From positions 1 through 64,000 of the forward strand of contig NZ_JASCQG010000009.1 in the NCBI RefSeq assembly GCF_030005555.1: a DNA stretch of 64,000 bases. The letters are read 5' to 3'. The position numbers and the translations under genes are program-made. Positions within the stretch are counted from its first letter, which is position 1; every line of letters starts with the position of its first letter. Shown here one piece after another: positions 1-8,853 of the stretch. The notes beneath the pieces were generated by a model. The model had not been told where the DNA came from and ran no database searches. It saw only the letters and a program-made list of their open reading frames with translations. The DNA is from Empedobacter sedimenti. Its GTDB lineage: Bacteria > Bacteroidota > Bacteroidia > Flavobacteriales > Weeksellaceae.

Positions 1-19
1 TCGTCGCCAGTTTTTATTG

Positions 20-52
20 AAAGCCTCAAGTGAATAACTTGAGGCTTTTTTT
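20..52 (+). terminator. Rho-independent terminator
   Basis: Inverted repeat AAAGCCTCAAGT / ACTTGAGGCTTT with a short loop, followed by a run of seven T. It ends a gene that lies left of the window. Confidence 0.85.
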
Positions 53-60
53 GTGGTTAT

Positions 61-422
61 TGTTTTTGTAAAATGTAAGTTTCCTTCAGAACTCAAAACT
101 TACTACTCATAACTCGAAAACACCCCTATAATCCCCTCAAGGGGATAATTTTTCTGTAAGTCTAAAATCTTACGTCTTATCACTTATTACTCAAAACTTA
201 CAACTTATCACTTATCACGCGTTAGGGATAGCAGTGAAAATCCTTTTTTGTTGATTGAGCGAAGTCGAAATCATAGCAAAAAGATTGCAGCGAATAGCCC
301 GACTGAGCGATTTAGCGTTACGTTTGGCTGATTTATTATGGCTCTTCAATAGATTGTATAAAAAGATGTAAAAGAGTGAGGGAACGCCCAATTTTATTAT
401 CTTTACTCAAAACCTATACATT
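61..422. other. Non-coding stretch with low-complexity and repeat-like DNA
   Basis: I see no gene here. Positions 80-215 are low complexity, built from recurring CTTA/ACTCA/TTATCAC words. Positions 224-311 hold an imperfect inverted sequence listed separately. A promoter for the following gene is presumably just left of 423, but I cannot define it. Confidence 0.6.
224..311. repeat. Putative dispersed intergenic repeat, imperfect palindrome
   Basis: The segment opens with GGGATAGCAGTGAAAATCC and closes with GATTGCAGCGAATAGCCC, which are imperfectly complementary. Between them lies GATTGAGCGAAGTCGAAATC. From memory, similar 'GGGATAGCAG...GGATAGCCCGAC' words recur in intergenic regions of Chryseobacterium-like genomes. 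Only one copy is in this window, so the dispersed nature is inference. Confidence 0.4.
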
Positions 423-869
423 ATGGAAGAAAATCAGTATGATAATCAATTAGTACCAAGAGGTAATTGGTTTAATCGAAATTGGAAATGGGCTGTGCCA
501 GTTGGATGTTTAACATTTTTTATTCTTTTTATTGCATTTATAGTTGGTGGAGCTTTTTGGGGATTTAGTAAGATCACGAAGGACAGTGATGTAACAAAGC
601 ATGCTATTAATATTATCAATCATAATCCTGAGCTTCAACAGAAGTTGGGATCTAATATTGAAACTGACGGAATGTTTAGTGGTAATATTTCTGTTTCTAA
701 TAATACTGGAGTTGCAGATATTTCTGTTCCGATTAAAGGAAGTAAAGGTTCTGGTACTGCAATTATTGTAGGAGAAAAAGAATTTGATAAATGGAAATAT
801 GAAAAAATTGCTGTTGAGATTGCTGAAACAGGAGAAGTCATTCAATTAATTCGATATAAAGAATACTAA
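423..869 (+). CDS. Coa1-like small membrane-anchored protein
   Basis: 148 aa. A short polar N-terminus ending in NRNWKW is followed by one strong hydrophobic segment at about residues 24-46 and then a soluble domain. The soluble part carries the pattern of the Coa1 (cytochrome c oxidase assembly factor 1-like) family: helix 'HAINIINHNPELQQKLG', a 'GxISV' strand, and 'VPIKGSKGSGTAIIVGEKE' followed by a Trp/Lys strand. In bacteria this domain is mostly annotated by similarity and its function is not established. The ATG lies after 'ACATT' with no clear ribosome-binding site. The gene stands alone, with a terminator immediately downstream. The alternative is a generic membrane-anchored hypothetical protein. 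Confidence 0.65.
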   Translation: MEENQYDNQLVPRGNWFNRNWKWAVPVGCLTFFILFIAFIVGGAFWGFSKITKDSDVTKHAINIINHNPELQQKLGSNIETDGMFSGNISVSNNTGVADISVPIKGSKGSGTAIIVGEKEFDKWKYEKIAVEIAETGEVIQLIRYKEY

Positions 870-873
870 ATTC

Positions 874-899
874 AAGTTGATCAAACGATCAACTTTTTT
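874..899 (+). terminator. Rho-independent terminator
   Basis: Perfect 9-bp stem AAGTTGATC / GATCAACTT with an AAAC loop, followed by T6, directly after the Coa1-like gene. Confidence 0.85.
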
Positions 900-925
900 G
901 TTTTACATTATTGATAAAGAATAAA

Positions 926-956
926 TTGTTTATTCAAAATAATAACTTTACTTTTG
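926..956 (+). promoter_or_regulatory. Bacteroidota-type promoter of the B12 operon
   Basis: TTG at 926-928, a 20-bp spacer, and TACTTTTG at 949-956, matching the TTG/TAnnTTTG pattern. Transcription would begin just before the riboswitch core at 967. Confidence 0.5.
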
Positions 957-961
957 AACAA

Positions 962-1152
962 CATTTGGTGCGAACTTAATCGTTCGGTAACAGGGAATCA
1001 GGTGAAAATCCTGAACAGACCCGCTGCTGTAAGCTCCATAATTTTTTAGATTTTTATATCCACTGTTCGTAGAATGGGAAGGATTTCTAGAAAAGGAGTA
1101 AGTCAGAAGACCTACCAAAATGAAATGTTAGATGCTTTCGGGGACTAAAGCT
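962..1152 (+). ncRNA. Cobalamin riboswitch
   Basis: Core elements appear in order: GGTGCGAA at 967, GGGAATCAGGTGAAAATCC at about 993-1012, the CCCGCTGCTGTAA block at about 1020-1032, a CCACTG block near 1060, and a B12-box-like AGTCAGAAGACCTACC at 1101-1116. It is followed by a small hairpin GCTTT/AAAGC (1134-1151) with a G-rich loop that may be the expression platform or the L13 kissing partner. It sits 76-260 nt ahead of the TonB receptor gene and should switch the outer-membrane B12 uptake operon off when cobalamin is plentiful. Confidence 0.93.
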
Positions 1153-1227
1153 TGAAGAACACATTTTGGATAGGAAACTGTCTCGTTTACTTCATATACT
1201 CTCGTTAGCAACAATAGATTATAGCTA

Positions 1228-3225
1228 ATGAGATTTTTTTTTACCTTAATTTATTGTTGTAGCCTGTTTTTGCTTGGAATTAATTGTGCAAATGCGCAGA
1301 TTAACCAAGATAGTATTTTACAGCTTCAGCAAGTAGAACTTATAAAATTTGATGATCGTTCTGTAGTTCCTTCTCAGGAATTAAAAGGCGAACAACTGCG
1401 TGCACTTAATAGTCATTCGGTAGCAGATGCTGTTCGTTATTTTGCAGGCGTTCAACTAAAAGATTTTGGTGGTGTTGGCGGACTTAAAACAATTGATGTT
1501 CGTGGTATGGGAAGCCAGCATGTTGGTGTTTTCTATGATGGTATCCAAATTGGTAATGCACAAAATGGTGTTGTTGATTTGGGTAAATTTTCCTTAGATG
1601 ATTTTGAAGTTATTTCACTTTATAATGGTCAACGCAGTACTATTTTTCAGTCAGCTAAAGATTACGCTTCTTCATCAGCTATTTATCTTCAATCAAAGAA
1701 ACCTGTTTTTAAAGCGAATAAAAGTACAAACGCAACTATTCGCTATAAGTTAGGATCAATACAACTAATAAATCCTTCTATTCGATTAGAACAACGTATT
1801 ACAGACAATATCTCAGCCACACTTAGCTCAGAATATGTACAATCGAATGGAGTTTATAAATTTCGTTATAAACGTCTAAATCTAAATGGTACGACAGCTT
1901 ATGATACTATTGCGAAGCGAAAAGATGGTCAAATTGAAGCGAAGCGTTTAGAGTTAGGATTATTAGGAAGAGGAAATCAAAGCGAATGGAATGTAAAAGG
2001 TTATTTGTATTTATCAGATCGTGGAATTCCTGCAGCAATAGTTCGTGGAAGATTTGGAGGACGTGGACAAACTTTGGTGGATAATAATTATTTTGTACAA
2101 GGAAGTTATCAAAAGAAATGGAAAAACTTTCAATCAAAATTAAATCTTAAATACGCTTACGATTTTACGCATTATACAGACACTGTTTCTACTGTAAAAT
2201 CGGAGAATAAATATTACCAAAGAGAATTTTATGCTTCATGGGCAAATTTATATTCGATTAATCAAAATTGGGATATAAATGTTGCAACAGATTTTCAGTA
2301 TAATAATTTAGATGCAGATTTGGTTAACTTTTCTTATCCTACACGATATACTAATCTTATCGCTTTTGCTTATACTTATCGTTTAGGAAAGCTTAATTTA
2401 CAAGGAAGTTTGTTAGGAACTTTTGTAAAAGAGAAAGTAGAAAGAAACACAAAATCTCCTGATAAAAATATTTGGACACCAACTTTTATCGCAAATTATA
2501 AACCCTTTGATGAAGTTGATTTTAGCATCAGAGCTTTTTATAAACGTGTATTTAGAATGCCAACTTTTAATGATTTGTACTACACAAATATTGGTTATTC
2601 TAATCTAAAGCCTGAGTTTACGAATCAGTATAATTTAGGAATTACTTATGCTCTAAAAAATCATCATTTTTTAAATTCATTTTCTGCACAAATAGATGCT
2701 TTTTACAACGAAGTTGAAGATAAAATAATCGCAGCACCAAACGGAAGTATGTTTCGTTGGATGATGATGAATCTTGGTAAAGTTAAAATAAAAGGATTAG
2801 ATGTTAAATTGAAAACATCTTTCAGAATTGGAGGAATTGACGTTGATCCTATGATTAATTATTCGTTTCAGCAAGCACAAGATTATTCTAATTCTTCAAA
2901 GTCTTATTACAAAGATCAAATTCCTTATATCCCGAAACACAGCGGCTCATTTGTATTGAGTTCGCGATACAAAACATGGAATTTTAATTACAGTTTTATT
3001 TATGTCGGAGAGCGATATGATGCCAATCAAGATAATATCAAATACAATCATATCAATCCTTGGTTTACGAATGATTTAGGGCTTCATAAAACGTTTATGT
3101 TCGATAAGTTTTCGTTCAAAACTTCTTTCGAAATCAATAATATCCTTAATCAACAATATGATGTCGTGTTAAATTATCCAATGCCAGGGCGTCAATTCAA
3201 ATTTATAATGAGCATTAACTTATGA
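1228..3225 (+). CDS. btuB: TonB-dependent outer-membrane cobalamin receptor (BtuB-like)
   Basis: 665 aa. A signal peptide (about residues 1-23, ending ANAQ) is followed by a TonB plug domain (about 45-150) containing 'IDVRGMGSQHVGVFYDGIQIGNAQNG', and then a 22-strand-type barrel. The barrel includes 'FRMPTFNDLYYTNIGYSNLKPE', typical of siderophore/B12 receptors, and a terminal aromatic-ending strand. There is no carboxypeptidase-like N-terminal extension, so this is not a SusC type. The cobalamin riboswitch directly upstream identifies the likely substrate as B12 or a related corrinoid. The stop codon overlaps the next ATG by 4 bp, indicating translational coupling with the beta-propeller lipoprotein. 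Uptake needs TonB/ExbBD and a BtuCDF transporter; a BtuF-type lipoprotein is at 58444-59511 but the permease and ATPase are not in the window. Confidence 0.88.
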   Translation: MRFFFTLIYCCSLFLLGINCANAQINQDSILQLQQVELIKFDDRSVVPSQELKGEQLRALNSHSVADAVRYFAGVQLKDFGGVGGLKTIDVRGMGSQHVGVFYDGIQIGNAQNGVVDLGKFSLDDFEVISLYNGQRSTIFQSAKDYASSSAIYLQSKKPVFKANKSTNATIRYKLGSIQLINPSIRLEQRITDNISATLSSEYVQSNGVYKFRYKRLNLNGTTAYDTIAKRKDGQIEAKRLELGLLGRGNQSEWNVKGYLYLSDRGIPAAIVRGRFGGRGQTLVDNNYFVQGSYQKKWKNFQSKLNLKYAYDFTHYTDTVSTVKSENKYYQREFYASWANLYSINQNWDINVATDFQYNNLDADLVNFSYPTRYTNLIAFAYTYRLGKLNLQGSLLGTFVKEKVERNTKSPDKNIWTPTFIANYKPFDEVDFSIRAFYKRVFRMPTFNDLYYTNIGYSNLKPEFTNQYNLGITYALKNHHFLNSFSAQIDAFYNEVEDKIIAAPNGSMFRWMMMNLGKVKIKGLDVKLKTSFRIGGIDVDPMINYSFQQAQDYSNSSKSYYKDQIPYIPKHSGSFVLSSRYKTWNFNYSFIYVGERYDANQDNIKYNHINPWFTNDLGLHKTFMFDKFSFKTSFEINNILNQQYDVVLNYPMPGRQFKFIMSINL

Positions 3226-4358
3226 GAAATTATCTAAAAATAACAAGTTGTCTTCTTGTTCTATTTTCAGTTTTTAGCTGTCAACAAGATGTTTATATCG
3301 TAGATGAAGAGCGTGATAATATTACAAATCCAGAAAAAACGGAGGTTACAGGGTTTTACTTACTGAATGAAGGAAACATGGGAAGTAATAAAGCGACTGT
3401 AGATTACTTTAATTATGCAGAAGGTGTATATCATCGTAATATTTATGCATCAGCCAACCCTACAATGGTAAAGGAGTTGGGAGATGTTGGAAATGATATT
3501 AAAATTTATGGTAATAAGCTATATGCGATAATTAATGTTTCGAACTTTATAGAAGTGATGGACGTTAAAACGGCAAAGCATATTGCTACTATTCCACTCG
3601 AAAATGGACGATATATCACTTTTCATAAAGGAAAAGCCTATGCAACATCTTATGCAGGACCAGTTTCATTAGATCCTAAAGCTCCTTTAGGAAAAGTGGT
3701 TGAAATCGATACAATTAATTTATCTATTACACGTCAAGTAACAGTTGGATACCAGCCAGAAGAATTAGAGGTTGTAGATAACAATTTGTATGTAGCAAAT
3801 TCTGGTGGTTATCGATTTCCTGATTACGATAAGACGGTTTCTGTAGTTGATTTAGCGACGTTTAAAGAGACCAAAAAAATTGATGTAGAAGTTAATTTAC
3901 ATCGAATCAAAAAAGATAGTGACGGCGATTTGTATGTTACAACAAGAGGTAATTATTACGATGTTTCGTCTAATCTATTTGTGATTGATTCAAAAACGCA
4001 TAAAATCAAAAAAACATTCAACATTCCAGTTTCTAACTTTACTATTGTTGATAATAAACTGTATTACTATTCAAACGAATTTAACTATACAACGTTTGAT
4101 TACACAAAATCTTTTGGGGTTATAGATACCAAAACCGAAGAAATTATCAATAAAAATTTGGTGAATGATCCTGTTATAAAAGAGATAGAAACACCATACG
4201 GAATTGCCGTTAATCCTGTTACTAAAGACCTTTATTTAACCGATGCAGGTAATTATGTTTCGATGGGTTATGTCTATTGTTTTGATAAAAATGGTGCTTT
4301 TAAATGGAAAACCGAAGGAGGAAATATTCCTGCACATTTTGCATTTGTTTATAAATAA
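3222..4358 (+). CDS. Beta-propeller surface lipoprotein, BtuG-like (YncE/DUF5074 type)
   Basis: 378 aa. A lipoprotein signal is followed by a lipobox ending at Cys20 (VFSCQQD). The mature part is made of repeated short blades with 'YAIINVSNFIEVMDVKT', 'LYVANSGGYRFPDYDKTVSVVDL' and 'IAVNPVTKDLYLTDAG', the pattern of YncE/DUF5074 seven-bladed propellers. In Bacteroides, BtuG proteins of this fold sit on the cell surface, bind cobalamin very tightly and form a lid on BtuB. The same role here is inferred from the fold, the 4-bp overlap with the BtuB-like gene and the shared riboswitch. The length fits the family. The alternative is a non-B12-binding propeller, which I consider unlikely. Confidence 0.82.
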   Translation: MRNYLKITSCLLVLFSVFSCQQDVYIVDEERDNITNPEKTEVTGFYLLNEGNMGSNKATVDYFNYAEGVYHRNIYASANPTMVKELGDVGNDIKIYGNKLYAIINVSNFIEVMDVKTAKHIATIPLENGRYITFHKGKAYATSYAGPVSLDPKAPLGKVVEIDTINLSITRQVTVGYQPEELEVVDNNLYVANSGGYRFPDYDKTVSVVDLATFKETKKIDVEVNLHRIKKDSDGDLYVTTRGNYYDVSSNLFVIDSKTHKIKKTFNIPVSNFTIVDNKLYYYSNEFNYTTFDYTKSFGVIDTKTEEIINKNLVNDPVIKEIETPYGIAVNPVTKDLYLTDAGNYVSMGYVYCFDKNGAFKWKTEGGNIPAHFAFVYK

Positions 4359-4367
4359 ATCTTACAT

Positions 4368-5504
4368 ATGAAATTTACAAAAATTCTACTTGCTACACTT
4401 AGTTTAGCTTTTATACAAAGCTGTAGTAATAATGATGATGAAATTATTGAATTAAATCAAGGAACACTTAATGCTTCTTATGATGCAACTCGTCTTAAAA
4501 CGACTACAATAGAACCTACAATTTCTGGTTTTGAGAATGCTACATATACGTGGAAATTAGGAAATGAAATTATTGGAAACGAAAAAGTCTTAGGTTTTGT
4601 TTCAGATAAAGCGGGATCATACGATTTGACCCTTGAAATTAAATCATTGACTAAAACATCAACGTTAAAAACAACAGTTAAAGTAGTACAAGAATCATCA
4701 ACTTATAGTAAATATATTTCGCAAGTTTTTGATTTTTTGCCAGCTATAGGTCAGTTTACAAATAAACTTCCAGCATATGTTGATGGCGATACACAAACAG
4801 AAATGACAGCCAAAGCAGGAAAAGCATTAGTAGGCGAAAAGTCAACAGTGATTACACTTGGAGGTTACGGAGGTTATGTTGTTTTTGGATTTGATCATAC
4901 AATTTTGAACCAGAAAGATAAACGTGATTTTAAAGTGTTAGGAAATGGTTTTGCAGGATCTTCAGAGCCAGGAATCATTATGGTTGCTTACGATAAAAAT
5001 AAAAATGGTAAACCAGATGAAGACGAATGGTACGAGATTGCAGGAAGCGAATACTCAAATCCAACTACAATAAAAAATTATACAATTACATATCACAAAC
5101 CTACGGTTGAAGATTCAAACGCGACTCCTGAATATATAAAATGGGAGGATAACCAAGGAAAATCTGGTTATAAAGCGAAAAATACGTTTCATAAACAACC
5201 GTATTATCCAATTTGGTTTGGACAGAATCAGTTAAAATTCTCAGGATCACTTTTGGCAAGCAATTATACTGAGAAAAATGGTATTTGGACTGGTAAACAA
5301 TTGGCTTATGGTTATGCAGATAATGCTGCTAACAATTCCGAAGATTCTAACATTGATATCGATTGGGCTGTTGATAAGAATGGCAATCCAGTTAAGTTAA
5401 TGGGAATTGATTTTATCAAAGTTTATACAGCAACAAACCAAGAAGCTGGTAGGTTAGGTGAAATTTCGACAGAAGTTGCAGGAGCCTACGATTTACATCT
5501 ATAA
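4368..5504 (+). CDS. Surface lipoprotein of the B12 operon with PKD-like domain
   Basis: 378 aa. An SPII signal with lipobox IQSC (Cys19) is followed by an acidic tether 'SNNDDE', the usual Bacteroidota surface-export type sequence. Residues about 30-110 resemble a PKD/Ig-like domain ('YTWKLGNEIIGNEKVLGFVSDKAGSYDLTLEI'). The rest includes a 'PGIIMVAYDKNKNGKPDEDEWYEIAGSEY' segment resembling a calcium-binding D-x-N-x-N-G-x-x-D loop, and a conserved C-terminal 'GIDFIKVYTATNQEAGRLGEISTEVAGAYDLHL'. Proteins of this kind commonly sit beside TonB receptors and YncE-like propellers. The gene starts 10 bp after the propeller gene, so it is in the operon and probably helps to capture corrinoids. No enzymatic role is evident. 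Confidence 0.7.
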   Translation: MKFTKILLATLSLAFIQSCSNNDDEIIELNQGTLNASYDATRLKTTTIEPTISGFENATYTWKLGNEIIGNEKVLGFVSDKAGSYDLTLEIKSLTKTSTLKTTVKVVQESSTYSKYISQVFDFLPAIGQFTNKLPAYVDGDTQTEMTAKAGKALVGEKSTVITLGGYGGYVVFGFDHTILNQKDKRDFKVLGNGFAGSSEPGIIMVAYDKNKNGKPDEDEWYEIAGSEYSNPTTIKNYTITYHKPTVEDSNATPEYIKWEDNQGKSGYKAKNTFHKQPYYPIWFGQNQLKFSGSLLASNYTEKNGIWTGKQLAYGYADNAANNSEDSNIDIDWAVDKNGNPVKLMGIDFIKVYTATNQEAGRLGEISTEVAGAYDLHL

Positions 5505-5526
5505 TTAACACTAAATATTTATTATT

Positions 5527-5565
5527 AACCGTCGATTTGTTGCGATGATGAGACGGTTTTTTTTA
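5527..5565 (+). terminator. Terminator or attenuator inside the B12 operon
   Basis: AACCGTC (5527-5533) pairs with GACGGTT (5552-5558) across an 18-nt loop and is followed by T7. It separates the first three genes from the DUF4465 gene and may lower expression of that gene. Confidence 0.6.
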
Positions 5566-5584
5566 TTACAATTATTTCATCAAC

Positions 5585-6454
5585 ATGAAAACAAGAAATT
5601 TACAATTTGCCAAAAAACTTTTTTTTAATTTATTAATCATTGCTTCGTCTATTACATTTTTATCATCATGTAATGATGATGATTATAAAAATGAAGTAGC
5701 AGAGTTAAAAAAATACCAAACATTAGACATTTCTAAGTTTGATCTTTCTAAAGGAATCTCAACTTCTGGAGGTAAAGTTTGGGAAGGAACATATAAAGAG
5801 GATACAGATTTAATTTTAGGAATATTCAAGTTTAAACACACGGCTTGGCCAGAATATTTAACATGGATGGGTTTCACGGTATCTAACAGTAACGATAATT
5901 CGGATCAAATAAAGAAAGAAGGAGGTTGGTTAGATAATCAATGGGGAACAATGGCAAAAGGTGGTGCAAACGGAGCAGGATCACCATTTTTAGTATCATT
6001 TGCAGATCACAAACCATCCGAAAAAGCGCTGAAATATGGAGAAGAAGTAAAAATTGATAGATTCTCAAGTGTTGTAGAGATTCTTGATATGTCGAATAAA
6101 TACAAAGCAAAAAGTGTAAAATTAGCAATTAGCCCTTGGTCTTATTACGGAATTATGAACGGAGATGCGTATGCAAGAAAGTTTGACAAAGGAGATTATT
6201 TTGCGATTCATGTTTACGGTGTTTCGGCAAATAAGCAATTAACTACAGAAAAACCAGTGACACATTATTTTGTTGATTTTAGAAATGGAGTAAATAACGT
6301 TTCGACAAATTGGCAAGATGTTGATCTTTCTGCTTTAGGAGAAGTAAAATATTTAATGTTCTTTTTAGAAACAACTGATACTGGAAAATGGGGAGCTAAT
6401 ACAGCTTTGTATTTTACGATGGATAAGTTGAAAGTAGAAAGAATAACAAAATAG
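5585..6454 (+). CDS. DUF4465-family surface lipoprotein
   Basis: 289 aa. A signal peptide leads to the lipobox LSSC (Cys29) and an acidic 'NDDDYKNE' tether. The mature protein shows the DUF4465 pattern: 'GGKVWEGTYKEDTDLILGIFKFKH' then 'WMGFTVSNSNDNSDQ', a central 'GSPFLVSFAD' strand, a 'YYGIMNGDAYARKFDKGDYFAIHVYG' block and the final 'LYFTMDKLKVE'. DUF4465 proteins often lie next to riboswitch-controlled B12 receptors in Bacteroidota. Some accessory surface B12 binders (BtuH) have been described in Bacteroides, but I cannot confirm from sequence alone that this is one. It lies 80 bp downstream of the preceding lipoprotein, past a terminator-like hairpin. Confidence 0.75.
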   Translation: MKTRNLQFAKKLFFNLLIIASSITFLSSCNDDDYKNEVAELKKYQTLDISKFDLSKGISTSGGKVWEGTYKEDTDLILGIFKFKHTAWPEYLTWMGFTVSNSNDNSDQIKKEGGWLDNQWGTMAKGGANGAGSPFLVSFADHKPSEKALKYGEEVKIDRFSSVVEILDMSNKYKAKSVKLAISPWSYYGIMNGDAYARKFDKGDYFAIHVYGVSANKQLTTEKPVTHYFVDFRNGVNNVSTNWQDVDLSALGEVKYLMFFLETTDTGKWGANTALYFTMDKLKVERITK

Positions 6455-6517
6455 AAAAATTAACAATTCTACTTTTAAGAGACTTAAAAAGTAGTATGTG
6501 TTATTTATTTGTGTTGT

Positions 6518-6546
6518 AAGGTTGAGCATTGCTCAACCTTTTTTAT
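6518..6546. terminator. Bidirectional terminator
   Basis: A near-continuous palindrome AAGGTTGAGCA/TGCTCAACCTT is followed by T6. It lies between the convergent DUF4465 gene and the leftward gene ending at 6549, and probably serves the rightward operon. Confidence 0.85.
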
Positions 6547-6548
6547 GT

Positions 6549-7490
6549 TTAATAATAACTAATTGTACGTTTTACAATGTATTTTAACGCTCCGTTTGTT
6601 GTAATTGAAGCTTTTATCCAATTATTTTTCGAATCATACTCATACGAAACTTGATAAGATGTCAGAACAGTTTGACCATTTCGAAACGATTGTTTTTTGA
6701 AGTTGATAATTTCATTTCTCGAATCAAAATCAGCTTGATAAGCCAACATTTTATTGTTGTCAAAAGACTGAAGTTTAGAAATATTTCCGTTGTCAAAAAA
6801 TAATATTTTACTCGAATTTCCGGCAATTTCTTCATTATAAACAGGCATTTTTCCATCATAAATGTAGTATGATTTTCGACCTTTTTTACCATCAAATGAA
6901 GTCATTTCATCCAAAACCAACAAACCATTTTTGTTGTAAGTCAAACTATTTTCAGAAATCGTAGAACCCTCAACTTTTGTTATGATTTTATCTAATTTAT
7001 TGGAGTAACTAAAAACTGTTTCATAACTCGATTTTGAAGATTTTCCTTCTATTTTTTCAGTCAAATTAATTAACCGATTATTGTTATCGTAAACAAATTT
7101 TTTATCCGATGCAATTCGTTTAGGATCTTCACCATTGTTAATAACTACATTCGTCTGTTTATCAATCAAATTAGCGTTATTGTAGTCGTAATTAACATAG
7201 TTATAAACAGCTAATTTTCCTCGATAATCCAAATAATTTGTTCGTTTTGCTAGTAAACCTTTCTGGTTAAATTCTAACGAAACCTGATCATAATATTCGT
7301 TTTCGTAGAAAGGTAATGTTGTCGAATTTCCGTTTGCTTCTGTAGCTGTAGAAGTTATTTTTTCTACTTTTCCTTTTAGATTAAACTCAGCTAAAGTTGT
7401 CTTGACTTCATACTCATTTGTGGATATTTTTTGTGCAAAATTAACTTGTGATGCAGCCAAACAAATTGTCGTTAAAATTATTTTTTTCAT
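6549..7490 (-). CDS. Secreted protein with YD-like repeats, function unknown
   Basis: 313 aa. It has a signal peptide (about residues 1-19, ending VNFAQ). The mature part repeats short strands such as 'YDNNNRLINLTEK', 'YNKNGLLVLDE', 'YDSKNNWIKAS' and 'FNQKGLLAKRTNY', resembling the YD/RHS-like and MORN-like antiparallel repeats of many Bacteroidota secreted proteins. I recognise no catalytic residues. It is followed 8 bp upstream (on the minus strand) by another exported protein, so the two probably form one transcript. It may be periplasmic or surface exposed. Confidence 0.6.
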   Translation of the reverse strand: MKKIILTTICLAASQVNFAQKISTNEYEVKTTLAEFNLKGKVEKITSTATEANGNSTTLPFYENEYYDQVSLEFNQKGLLAKRTNYLDYRGKLAVYNYVNYDYNNANLIDKQTNVVINNGEDPKRIASDKKFVYDNNNRLINLTEKIEGKSSKSSYETVFSYSNKLDKIITKVEGSTISENSLTYNKNGLLVLDEMTSFDGKKGRKSYYIYDGKMPVYNEEIAGNSSKILFFDNGNISKLQSFDNNKMLAYQADFDSRNEIINFKKQSFRNGQTVLTSYQVSYEYDSKNNWIKASITTNGALKYIVKRTISYY

Positions 7491-7497
7491 GATTTGT

Positions 7498-8190
7498 TTA
7501 AAATTGATAAGCGATCTTAAAGTTAAGATTTAAATTGAAATCTGTAGAAGAACCTTCTTTTTTATAATGATTTTCTAAACCGCCCATAAAATCATCAAAA
7601 ATTCGAGTATCAACACTTTCTAAATTTGTAACATTCGAATATTTTACATTTCTATTTTTCACACCTAAACCAACTTTTGGAATAAATACTAATCCTTTAT
7701 GAGTTGGAATAAAAATATTGTAATTAATATTCAATCCATATTTTACGCGTTTATAATCGGCTTCGTCATACGAATATAAATAAGAAAAGTTTTGAGCATC
7801 ATTTCGGTAATATTCACCATTTTCAAGATGATCAGTGTGATGAATATAGAAAAACTCAGAAGAAATAAGATGTTTTACTCGTCTGTTTTTGCTAAGATTG
7901 ATAAAAAATTCTGGTCGAATCTCAAAAAGTTGATAATCTTCGTTGATTTTATATTTTGGTTTATGGCTAACAGGAATGCTATGATAACTTCCGTAGCCAA
8001 TTTCAGAGCCAATCCAATAACGTTCGTTCAGTTTATACATGTATCCAAACGTCCATCTTGGAGGTGATAATGCTGCTGAAAGAACGCTAAAAGTGATGAC
8101 GTTTTTGCGCTCATCGTTTGATTTTCCTTGTGCAGAAATCAATTGCCCAAAACCAATAACGAACAAAAAAAGTAAAAAATTCTTTTTCAT
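7498..8190 (-). CDS. Outer-membrane beta-barrel-like exported protein, unknown
   Basis: 230 aa from the ATG at 8190, chosen because it gives a clean signal peptide (MKKNFLLFLFVIGFGQLISAQ). An upstream in-frame ATG at 8220 would add ten hydrophobic residues. The mature part alternates aromatic and polar residues ('WTFGYMYKLNERYWIGSEIGYGSYHS', 'FIPKVGLGVKNRNVKYSN', ending 'FNLNLNFKIAYQF'). The terminal Phe and the alternating pattern suggest a small outer-membrane barrel with about 8 strands. No specific family is recognised. It is the first gene of a two-gene leftward unit with the YD-repeat protein. Confidence 0.6.
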   Translation of the reverse strand: MKKNFLLFLFVIGFGQLISAQGKSNDERKNVITFSVLSAALSPPRWTFGYMYKLNERYWIGSEIGYGSYHSIPVSHKPKYKINEDYQLFEIRPEFFINLSKNRRVKHLISSEFFYIHHTDHLENGEYYRNDAQNFSYLYSYDEADYKRVKYGLNINYNIFIPTHKGLVFIPKVGLGVKNRNVKYSNVTNLESVDTRIFDDFMGGLENHYKKEGSSTDFNLNLNFKIAYQF

Positions 8191-8262
8191 ATAAACAGTG
8201 TTTAAAAGAAAGAGAATCATTTACTTAAAAGGTTGCGTAAACTAAGATTATTTTGAAGTTAA

Positions 8263-8799
8263 TTATTTTTTCAATTCATACCAAAAGCACTCCAAATCCC
8301 ATATTTCAAAATGAAATGTTTCTGTGACTTCGAAACCTATTTTTTCCAAAACATTTCTTGATGCAGCGTTTTCTGTATGTGTTATGGCATTTAATTTGAA
8401 ATCAGTCATATTTTCACGATAAAAATCCATGCAAGCTTTCGCAGCTTCGGTTGCGTAGCCTTTTCCCCAAGTTTCTTTGCGATAACGATAACCAAAGTCT
8501 AAAAAGTCAAATCGATTATTCATCGCTTCTTTTTCGGTCATATACTTAAAACCTGTCCAACCAATCATTTTTCCAGATTCTTTTTCTACCACAGCAACTC
8601 GTCCGTGTCCTAATTCTTTGTACTGAATCAATAAATTTTCGATGATTTCTTTTGTTTCATCAATGGTTTTGATAGGTTGATTTTTTAGATAAATATGAAC
8701 TTCGGGTTGAGAATCCATTTCATAAAAATCCTGTAAATCGTCAAGCGTAATAGGTCTTATTATTAATCGTTCTGTTTCTAGTGTTGGTAAATACTTCAT
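8263..8799 (-). CDS. GNAT-family N-acetyltransferase (RimJ/RimL-like)
   Basis: 178 aa. The N-terminus 'LETERLIIRPITLDDLQDFYEM' is the typical start of the RimJ/RimL-type GNAT group. The acetyl-CoA loop region 'RYRKETWGKGYATEAAKACMDF' (about residues 107-128) matches the Q/RxxGxG/A motif, and 'HTENAASRNVLEKIGFE' is the conserved C-terminal helix. The length fits the family. The acceptor (protein N-terminus, aminoglycoside or other) cannot be assigned. It is monocistronic by spacing. Confidence 0.85.
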   Translation of the reverse strand: MKYLPTLETERLIIRPITLDDLQDFYEMDSQPEVHIYLKNQPIKTIDETKEIIENLLIQYKELGHGRVAVVEKESGKMIGWTGFKYMTEKEAMNNRFDFLDFGYRYRKETWGKGYATEAAKACMDFYRENMTDFKLNAITHTENAASRNVLEKIGFEVTETFHFEIWDLECFWYELKK

Positions 8800-8853
8800 T
8801 ATTGAATGATTTTGAGTAAAGTTAATTTTTTTGGTTTAATATTTCAAAATAAA

